Below, in pieces: positions 1-4,734 of a stretch of DNA of 6,363 nt. Source of the DNA: JBFFSQ01 sp041572275 (lineage in GTDB: Bacteria; Pseudomonadota; Gammaproteobacteria; SZUA-229); assembly GCA_041572275.1 (NCBI GenBank), contig JBFFSQ010000175.1, positions 1 to 6,363 of the forward strand, read 5' to 3'. Under the pieces are notes generated by a model. It ran no database searches. It was given only the letters and a program-made list of their open reading frames with translations, and was not told the DNA's origin. Numbering within the stretch: the stretch's first letter is position 1; each line of letters opens with the position of its first letter. Both the position numbers and the translations under genes were made by a program.

Positions 1-38
1 ACCACAACTTTTACAAGCCATGTTTTATCGGGTTCACA

Positions 39-1085
39 ATGTCCAAATCTGACCAGAAACAGTCATTAAGTTACCGTGATGCCGGCGTCGATATTGATGC
101 CGGTAATCAGTTGATTGAAAAAATCAAACCCCATGTCGCCAAAACCATGCGTCCCGAAGTCATTGGTGGCCTGGGCGGCTTCGGTGCCCTGTTTGAAATC
201 CCTCTCGACCGCTACCGCCAACCTGTACTGGTATCCGGAACCGATGGTGTAGGCACCAAATTAAAACTGGCACTGCAGATGAATAAACATGACACCATTG
301 GTATTGATCTGGTCGCCATGTGTGTCAATGATATTCTGGTCCTGGGTGCCGAGCCCCTGTATTTCCTCGACTACTATGCCACCGGGCACCTGGATAACGA
401 AGTAGCCGCCGATGTCATCAAAGGCATTGCTGAAGGCTGTCTCCAATCAGAGGCCTCACTGGTCGGTGGTGAAACTGCTGAAATGCCGGGTATGTATAGC
501 GAAGGCGATTATGACCTGGCCGGCTTCTGTGTTGGTATTGTTGAGAAAAATTCGATCATCGATGGTTCAAAAGTACAGGCCGGTGATGTCATGATTGGCC
601 TGGCTTCTTCCGGTCCACATTCCAATGGTTACTCCCTGATCCGCAAAGTACTTGACGTTAGTCAGGCTGACCTGAGCCAGGATTGTGGTGGCCAGGCCCT
701 GGGCAATGCCCTGCTAGCACCCACCCGAATCTATGTTAAATCCATCCGACAGTTACTGGAACAGATTGAAGTCCATGCGATGTCACACATTACCGGTGGC
801 GGTTTGCTGGAAAACCTCCCGCGAGTGATGCCCAATAACAGTCGAGCTCAGCTCAACCAATCCAGCTGGCAGATGCCGGCTGTATTTCAATGGTTACAAC
901 AACAGGGCAATATCGAGCAGCAGGAAATGTACCGAACGTTCAACTGTGGCGTCGGCATGGTGCTGATCGTAGATGCCGAAGACGCAGAACAAAGCCTGGA
1001 AATCCTCGAGGCTGCCGGCGAATCGGCGTGGATTCTAGGTGAAGTGGTTAGCTCCACAGGTGAAGCGGACGTTATTATCGAATAA
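39..1085 (+). CDS. purM: Phosphoribosylformylglycinamidine cyclo-ligase (AIR synthetase)
   Basis: This cytosolic enzyme closes the imidazole ring of purines, converting FGAM and ATP to AIR, ADP and phosphate (fifth step of IMP synthesis). The 348 residues match the family length (E. coli about 345), and similarity runs end to end. Visible motifs are SYRDAGVDIDAG (11-22), the nucleotide-binding GTDGVGTKL (67-75), MCVND (94-98), GGETAEMPGMY (143-153), SSGPHSNGYSL (190-200), TGGGLLENLPRV (252-263) and MYRTFNCGVGM (297-307). The ATG at 39 is chosen because it places SYRDAG at the usual distance and the next Met (37) would remove that motif. The frame is open to the window edge but has no ATG upstream. 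The ribosome site is weak (GGG at 30-32). The stop shares one base with the purN start (TAATG). No PurR-like operator is visible in the 38 nt upstream, but this region is too short to exclude one. Confidence 0.98.
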   Translation: MSKSDQKQSLSYRDAGVDIDAGNQLIEKIKPHVAKTMRPEVIGGLGGFGALFEIPLDRYRQPVLVSGTDGVGTKLKLALQMNKHDTIGIDLVAMCVNDILVLGAEPLYFLDYYATGHLDNEVAADVIKGIAEGCLQSEASLVGGETAEMPGMYSEGDYDLAGFCVGIVEKNSIIDGSKVQAGDVMIGLASSGPHSNGYSLIRKVLDVSQADLSQDCGGQALGNALLAPTRIYVKSIRQLLEQIEVHAMSHITGGGLLENLPRVMPNNSRAQLNQSSWQMPAVFQWLQQQGNIEQQEMYRTFNCGVGMVLIVDAEDAEQSLEILEAAGESAWILGEVVSSTGEADVIIE

Positions 1086-1750
1086 TGAGTACACCCGCTT
1101 TACCGATTGTTGTGCTGATTTCTGGCTCAGGCACCAACCTACAGGCGATTATTGATGCCATCCAGGACAAGAAGCTGAACGCCGAAATCAAAGCGGTCAT
1201 CAGCAACCGTCCTGGCGTGAAAGGTCTACAACGGGCAGAGGCGGCCGGCATTGCCACTGAAGTCCTCGATCACCGAAACTTTGACAGCCGTGAAAACTTT
1301 GACCAGGCACTGCAACAGCTCATCGACAGCTACCAGCCCGCACTGGTTATACTGGCCGGTTTTATGCGAATCCTGAGTGAAGACTTTGTCAATCACTACA
1401 CTGGTCGAATGCTTAATATTCACCCTTCCCTGCTGCCTGATTTCCGTGGCCTGAACACTCACCAGCGAGTACTTGATGCTAAACGCAACGAACACGGTGT
1501 CAGTGTTCATTTTGTCACCAATGAACTCGACAGTGGCCCCCTGGTCATACAAGCAGTGATCCCTGTGTACGCAGAGGATACCGCCGAGACGCTGGCGGCA
1601 CGAATTCATACCCAGGAACACATCATTTACCCCATGGCCATCGACTGGTTTGCCCAGGGCAGGCTGACATGGAAAAATAACCAGGCGGTTCTTGACAATC
1701 AGTCCATCAGTCGACCACCACGCTGGAAAAACAATCAGCTGGAACATTAA
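1085..1750 (+). CDS. purN: Phosphoribosylglycinamide formyltransferase (10-formyl-THF dependent GAR transformylase)
   Basis: This enzyme transfers a formyl group from 10-formyltetrahydrofolate to GAR, giving FGAR (third step of IMP synthesis, cytosol). The N-terminal phosphate-binding stretch VLISGSGTNLQAIIDA spans residues 10-25. The catalytic residues, by alignment with E. coli N106, H108 and D144, are N111 and H113 in NIHPSLLP (111-118) and D149 in ELDSGP. HGVSVHFVT (137-145) and TQEHIIYP (176-183) are also present. One oddity is that the usual GLHTH motif reads GLNTH (122-126), so the histidine equivalent to E. coli H119 is Asn124. The protein is 221 residues, slightly longer than E. coli PurN (212), with a divergent tail carrying WKNNQ twice (196-200 and 214-218). 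The start overlaps the purM stop by one base, which indicates translational coupling with purM. Confidence 0.97.
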   Translation: MSTPALPIVVLISGSGTNLQAIIDAIQDKKLNAEIKAVISNRPGVKGLQRAEAAGIATEVLDHRNFDSRENFDQALQQLIDSYQPALVILAGFMRILSEDFVNHYTGRMLNIHPSLLPDFRGLNTHQRVLDAKRNEHGVSVHFVTNELDSGPLVIQAVIPVYAEDTAETLAARIHTQEHIIYPMAIDWFAQGRLTWKNNQAVLDNQSISRPPRWKNNQLEH

Positions 1751-1754
1751 AAAC

Positions 1755-2486
1755 ATGCGACAGACACGCTGCAAATGGATTTGGCTACTACTACTGATCA
1801 GCCTACCAGCTGCGGCCATGGAACCGCCGGCCGCATTCGAGGCCAACTATAATCTAAAGAAATACTCATCCACCGTAGCACGCATGACAATCAGTCTGGA
1901 GCACCAGGATAGCGAACTACGCTATCACTCCACAACAGAACCTGTTGGATTCATGGCCATTTTCAGCCGAGACCGTATCACTGAATCCAGTCAACTGCTG
2001 TGGTCAACGCTACAATCTCAGCCACGTCTATTGAACTATCGCTTACACAGAAAAAACAAAGCCGACAAAAATCAGCACATCAATATCAACTGGGATGATG
2101 ACTCAAACAGTACAATCCAGGCCCAGTACGGTACCCAACAGTTTCAAATCAAGCACAAGGGCCCACTCTGGGATCGATTTTCCGTACAACTGGCTCTCTG
2201 GGCCAGCCTTCAGACAGTGACACAGCTGAGTCCGGGTACTATCTTTAGCTATGACATCATTGATCGTGGAGCAATCAACCACTATCGCTTTGAATATGTT
2301 TCTTCGGAAATGGTCAAATTGGATGCAGGCAATTACCACAGCCTAAAATTTCTCCGCCATCATGGCAGCAGAAAAACCTATCTCTGGCTAGCCACAGAAC
2401 TGGATCACTTTCTGATAAAATCGGAACAGTACAAAAAAGATGACTTAATCATGTCCATGGAACTGGACCATTACACACAGAAATAA
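1755..2486 (+). CDS. Secreted DUF3108 domain protein of unknown function
   Basis: The product is a 243-residue exported protein. The start is set at the ATG at 1755, 4 nt after purN, because it gives a clean signal peptide: basic N-region (R2, R5, K7), hydrophobic core WIWLLLLISLP, and likely cleavage after AAA at 19-21. The same frame is open further upstream to an ATG at 1692 inside purN, but that would bury the signal. The mature part shows the DUF3108 pattern: FEANYNLKKY near 28-37, DRITESSQLLW (73-83), rPRLLNYRLHR-like (about 90-99), a D-R-FSVQLALW segment (140-149), SYDIIDRGAINHYRFEY (165-181), the G-Y-HSLKFLR strand (192-201) and TYLWLATELDHFLIKSEQ (208-225). The fold is presumably a periplasmic beta-rich domain. 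The biochemical role is unknown. Proteins of this family commonly follow purN in gammaproteobacteria, so the position is normal. A weak GGAA lies 9 nt before the ATG. Confidence 0.88.
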   Translation: MRQTRCKWIWLLLLISLPAAAMEPPAAFEANYNLKKYSSTVARMTISLEHQDSELRYHSTTEPVGFMAIFSRDRITESSQLLWSTLQSQPRLLNYRLHRKNKADKNQHININWDDDSNSTIQAQYGTQQFQIKHKGPLWDRFSVQLALWASLQTVTQLSPGTIFSYDIIDRGAINHYRFEYVSSEMVKLDAGNYHSLKFLRHHGSRKTYLWLATELDHFLIKSEQYKKDDLIMSMELDHYTQK

Positions 2487-2489
2487 GCA

Positions 2490-3002
2490 ATGACTGACTT
2501 TTTTGAAGATGATGAAGAATGGATCAGCAAAACCCAGCGTAAGCACGAATGCGAAGATTTACAGAAACTGGGCGAAGAGCTGCTGACACTTAAAGATAGT
2601 GAACTGGAGACTTTTCACCTACCAGACACTCTATATGCAGCTATCCTGGAAACCCGAAAAATTCACAAACACGGTGCCCTCAAGCGGCAAAAGCAATTCA
2701 TTGGTAAACTGATGCGCGATATCGATGCCGAAGAGATTGCCCAGAAACTGAATGATATTCGCCACAAAGAAGACCTGCATAACGCCCACTTCAAACGTTT
2801 AGAGCACTGGCGTGACCGCATACTCGCAGACGGTGATAACGCGATCAACGAGTTCCTTGCAGAACACCCAAATGCCGATCGCCAGCTACTTCGGCAATTG
2901 CATCGCAACAGCATAAAAGAGCAGAAAGCTAACAAACCACCTGCTGCTGCCCGTCAAATTTTTAAGTACATAAGAGAAATATCCGAAACCACATCCGATT
3001 AA
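2490..3002 (+). CDS. darP: Ribosome biogenesis factor DarP / YjgA (DUF615 family)
   Basis: This is a small helical cytosolic protein. In E. coli the family member (YjgA, renamed DarP) binds late 50S assembly intermediates and helps shape the peptidyl-transferase region of 23S rRNA. The 170 residues compare with about 183 in E. coli, the difference lying in a shorter acidic N-terminus (FFEDDEEW, 4-11). Shared blocks are WISKTQRKHECEDLQKLGEEL (11-31), the RQKQFIGKLMRDID core (66-79), FKRLEHWRDRILADGDNAI (101-119), the ADRQLLRQLHR block (129-139), NKPPAAARQIFKYIREI (148-164). It is rich in Lys, Arg and Glu, as expected for an RNA-associated helical bundle. It starts 3 nt after the DUF3108 stop, so it is very likely co-transcribed and coupled with purMN. 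In many relatives this gene lies beside pmbA/tldE or tldD rather than purine genes. There is no strong Shine-Dalgarno of its own. Confidence 0.95.
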   Translation: MTDFFEDDEEWISKTQRKHECEDLQKLGEELLTLKDSELETFHLPDTLYAAILETRKIHKHGALKRQKQFIGKLMRDIDAEEIAQKLNDIRHKEDLHNAHFKRLEHWRDRILADGDNAINEFLAEHPNADRQLLRQLHRNSIKEQKANKPPAAARQIFKYIREISETTSD

Positions 3003-3019
3003 TGTTAGGCCAGAACCCA

Positions 3020-3049
3020 TTCAGCCAGACCAGCTGAAGCACCGGCTTC
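3020..3049 (+). other. Two overlapping, mutually exclusive short hairpins after darP
   Basis: The first stem pairs TTCAGC (3020-3025) with GCTGAA (3033-3038) around a 7-nt loop. The second pairs GAAGC (3036-3040) with GCTTC (3045-3049) around ACCG. Both use bases 3036-3038, so only one can form at a time. Neither is followed by a T-run, so this is at best a weak terminator or leader structure for the darP transcript. It could equally be chance. Confidence 0.2.
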
Positions 3050-3087
3050 GTCTTAGATGACTGACTGGTGAATCGCAGGACTTCATC

Positions 3088-3093
3088 TATACT
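3088..3093 (+). promoter_or_regulatory. Candidate -10 box for the ComFB-family gene
   Basis: TATACT matches the sigma-70 -10 consensus at five of six positions and lies 29 nt before the start codon at 3123, leaving a short leader. No good -35 hexamer is visible 16-18 nt upstream, and there is no extended -10 TG. If it is used, it is either weak or activator-dependent. A run of ACTTAA occurs at 3091-3096 and again at 3107-3112. Its meaning is unknown. Confidence 0.35.
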
Positions 3094-3110
3094 TAAACCA
3101 TCACAAACTT

Positions 3111-3116
3111 AAGGAA
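3111..3116 (+). promoter_or_regulatory. Shine-Dalgarno of the ComFB-family gene
   Basis: AAGGAA sits 6 nt before the ATG at 3123. It is the clearest ribosome site in the window and supports that start. The preceding CTTAAG palindrome (3108-3113) partly overlaps it. Confidence 0.75.
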
Positions 3117-3122
3117 ACCGCG

Positions 3123-3395
3123 ATGGATTTTACCAGCATTCATAATTACTACGAACATCTGGTAACTGATTATATGATCTCCAAAGTCATCCCCAGTCAT
3201 CCCGAGAAAAATACTGACTTTTTTCTGGATGTTGCCTGTTATGCCCTAACCAAACTACCCGCTCGCTACATGCGCCATGAAATTGATATGGCCTTTTACC
3301 TCGACTCTAACGACCGCACACAAATGGCCGAAGACGTTCAACAAGCGGTAAACCAGGCATTGGACTACATCGAAAAGAATTTTGAGCGAGAATGA
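3123..3395 (+). CDS. ComFB-family protein, putative cyclic-dinucleotide receptor
   Basis: This 90-residue soluble protein is of the late-competence ComFB family. Recognisable features are the N-terminal NYYEHLV (8-14) and the central signature LDVACYALTKLPARYM followed by RHEIDMAFYL (35-60). A C-terminal amphipathic helix carries QMAEDVQQAVNQALDYIEKN (67-86). Bacillus ComFB binds zinc through cysteines. Here only one Cys (39) is present, so zinc binding is unlikely. Related stand-alone proteins in cyanobacteria (CdgR/ComFB) bind c-di-GMP or c-di-AMP. A similar receptor role here is inference, and a link with competence is not shown by anything nearby. The gene is separate from both flanking units: 120 nt after darP with its own Shine-Dalgarno, and convergent with the amidase gene at 3542. 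Family assignment is fairly sure, function is open. Confidence 0.83.
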   Translation: MDFTSIHNYYEHLVTDYMISKVIPSHPEKNTDFFLDVACYALTKLPARYMRHEIDMAFYLDSNDRTQMAEDVQQAVNQALDYIEKNFERE

Positions 3396-3541
3396 AGCTA
3401 ACTGCTATCAGCTAGACACCATAGCCTGTGCACGCCGCGCTGCTAAGCAGAGCATGGGAACACCACTTTCACCACATGCAACACGCTTCCCTGCAAAAAA
3501 CTTTCATTAAAATCAACACAGCACACCAGCCATGATGACTG
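3396..3541. other. Convergent intergenic spacer without a clear terminator
   Basis: This spacer lies between the ends of the ComFB gene (+) and the amidase gene (-). It holds an imperfect hairpin, GCGCTGC (3437-3443) with GCAGAGC (3447-3453), loop TAA, one G-A mismatch. A second lies at CAGCCA (3527-3532) with TGACTG (3536-3541), which pairs fully, with one G-U, only in the minus-strand transcript just past the amidase stop. Neither is followed by a T-run directly. The only run is A6 at 3495-3500 (U6 on the minus strand), with no stem immediately before it. I see no gene, tRNA or repeat element. Confidence 0.4.
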
Positions 3542-4366
3542 CTAACTGATTTTACAATTGGTTCTGCGGTGCTCCAGAACCGGGAAGTTCTTACGCGTGG
3601 TTTTCAGAAAAGCCATATCGATTTCAGTCACGATGACACCTGAGCCACGTAACACGCTATTCAATATCGTGCCCCAGGGATCGATAATCATGCTATTTCC
3701 ATGGGTCTCGCGTCCATTAATATGAAATCCACCCTGGGCAGCGGCAATGATATAAATCTGGTTTTCAATTGCGCGCGCCCTGAGCAGGGGGCGCCAATGA
3801 GCTTTACCTGTAATAGCTGTGAATGATGAAGGTATGGCACAGATTTCCATGCCCTGCTCACTCATCATCCTGAATAATTCAGGGAACCGCAGGTCGTAAC
3901 AAATAGCCAGACCTAAACGGCCGAACGGTGTATCGACAACAACAAAACGATCACCAGCTTCCGTCGTAGCTGACTCATCATAACTTTCATTACTGTCTTC
4001 GATATGAACATCGAACATATGAATCTTGTCATAACGTGCCACCTGCTCGCCCTTATCATTGAACAACAAACAGGCTGCACGAGTCTTTCCTTCAACACTA
4101 GACTGCATTGGAATGGTGCCACCGACAAGCCAGATACGATGTTTCTTTGATTGCGCAGCGAGAAAGTCCTGCATAGGCCCTTGGCCAGGCGCTTCAGCAT
4201 GTGTGACCCGTTCGGCATCCGTCATCGACATAATGGCAAAGTTTTCAGGCAATACCACCAGCTCAGCTCCCTGGGTAACTGCATTGTCGATTAACTTGGA
4301 GGCCTCTTCCAGGTTAGCCTGTACATTTGGACCCGATGCCATTTGAATGGCCGCAATCTTACTCAT
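3542..4366 (-). CDS. Nitrilase-superfamily carbon-nitrogen hydrolase, Nit1-like (probable deaminated glutathione amidase)
   Basis: This 274-residue cytosolic amidase has the complete nitrilase triad: E41 in VVLPENF (37-43), K114 in RYDKIHMFDV (111-120) and C156 in ICYDLRFPELFR (155-166). The accessory Glu region YDESATTEAG (129-138), HWRPLLRARAIENQIYI (190-206) and the C-terminal GNSMIIDPWGTIL (223-235) are also typical. This pattern fits the Nit branch, whose Nit1/YbeM members hydrolyse deaminated glutathione made by side reactions of transaminases (metabolite repair). Substrate is inferred from family, not seen. Omega-amidase (Nit2) is the main alternative. The start overlaps the preceding stop as ATGA (4363-4366). 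GGGG at 4378-4381 gives a ribosome site with a rather long 11-nt spacing. An amidase of this kind next to yhdP is common in gammaproteobacteria, often followed by tldD, which is absent here. Confidence 0.93.
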   Translation of the reverse strand: MSKIAAIQMASGPNVQANLEEASKLIDNAVTQGAELVVLPENFAIMSMTDAERVTHAEAPGQGPMQDFLAAQSKKHRIWLVGGTIPMQSSVEGKTRAACLLFNDKGEQVARYDKIHMFDVHIEDSNESYDESATTEAGDRFVVVDTPFGRLGLAICYDLRFPELFRMMSEQGMEICAIPSSFTAITGKAHWRPLLRARAIENQIYIIAAAQGGFHINGRETHGNSMIIDPWGTILNSVLRGSGVIVTEIDMAFLKTTRKNFPVLEHRRTNCKIS

Positions 4367-4734
4367 TGTTTATCTTTCCCCTGCACTAATACAAGATTAA
4401 TAATATCCTCCGCGCCACTTCCAGGCACGCGAATCATGGCACTTGATGGAATACCCAGTGCAACCATCCAGTCCATTAACTCCTGAACCCATAGCTCACC
4501 TTCTTCGCCACCTGGGTAACGCATTTCAATGATGCTATCAGGATGTTCAGCCCATTGTTGCGCTATTTTACCTAATTCAGGCATTTTAATCAGCGCCTCA
4601 CCATGTCGCGGTATATCCCACTGTTCTGATCGAATGTTAACACTGGTATCGGCCATCGCAGTCGCGGCAACTATCAACACCAGCCCTGTCATGAATCCAG
4701 TAAAAATTTGCTTAAAAATCATCGTCTGACACAT
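4363..4734 (-). CDS. Small exported protein between yhdP and the amidase, possible divergent OmpA-C-like domain
   Basis: I do not recognise a named family for this 123-residue protein. It has a signal peptide: K8, hydrophobic core GFMTGLVLIVAATA (13-26) and probable cleavage after AMA (26-28), leaving about 95 residues in the periplasm. The start at 4734 overlaps the yhdP end by 23 nt. The ATG at 4722 (Met5) gives an equally good, slightly shorter signal peptide and an 11-nt overlap. Neither has a strong ribosome site, so reinitiation after yhdP is plausible. The mature part has a helix around MPELGKIAQQWAEHP (51-65), a strand IIEMRYPGGEEGE (68-80), a helix LWVQELMDWMVALGIPSS (81-98), then MIRVPGSG (99-106). 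This order of elements and the helix-GIP-I-x-x-x-GxG ending resemble OmpA C-terminal domains, but the peptidoglycan-contacting Asp and Arg of that family are not evident. The resemblance is an inference by eye. The gene's stop overlaps the amidase start by 4 nt. Confidence 0.8.
   Translation of the reverse strand: MCQTMIFKQIFTGFMTGLVLIVAATAMADTSVNIRSEQWDIPRHGEALIKMPELGKIAQQWAEHPDSIIEMRYPGGEEGELWVQELMDWMVALGIPSSAMIRVPGSGAEDIINLVLVQGKDKQ

Noticed and set aside
10..15. TTTACA as a -35 box for purM
   Set aside because: A -10 at normal spacing would fall on the start codon, and no suitable hexamer is present there.
20..52. A 10-codon upstream reading frame (ATG at 20, TGA at 50-52) overlapping the purM start
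   Set aside because: It has no ribosome site and no leader-peptide character such as repeated codons, and it is easily explained by chance.
1692..1754. Longer N-terminus for the DUF3108 protein starting inside purN
   Set aside because: It would place 21 residues before a clear signal peptide, while the ATG at 1755 gives a standard exported protein.
1226..1846. A 206-codon open frame on the - strand over purN and the DUF3108 start
   Set aside because: It is antisense to a well-supported purN, shows no recognisable motif and has low-quality composition, so it is a shadow of the real gene.
3495..3500. U6 run on the minus strand as a Rho-independent terminator of the amidase unit
   Set aside because: No GC-rich stem directly precedes it. 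The nearest hairpin (3527-3541) is about 26 nt away.
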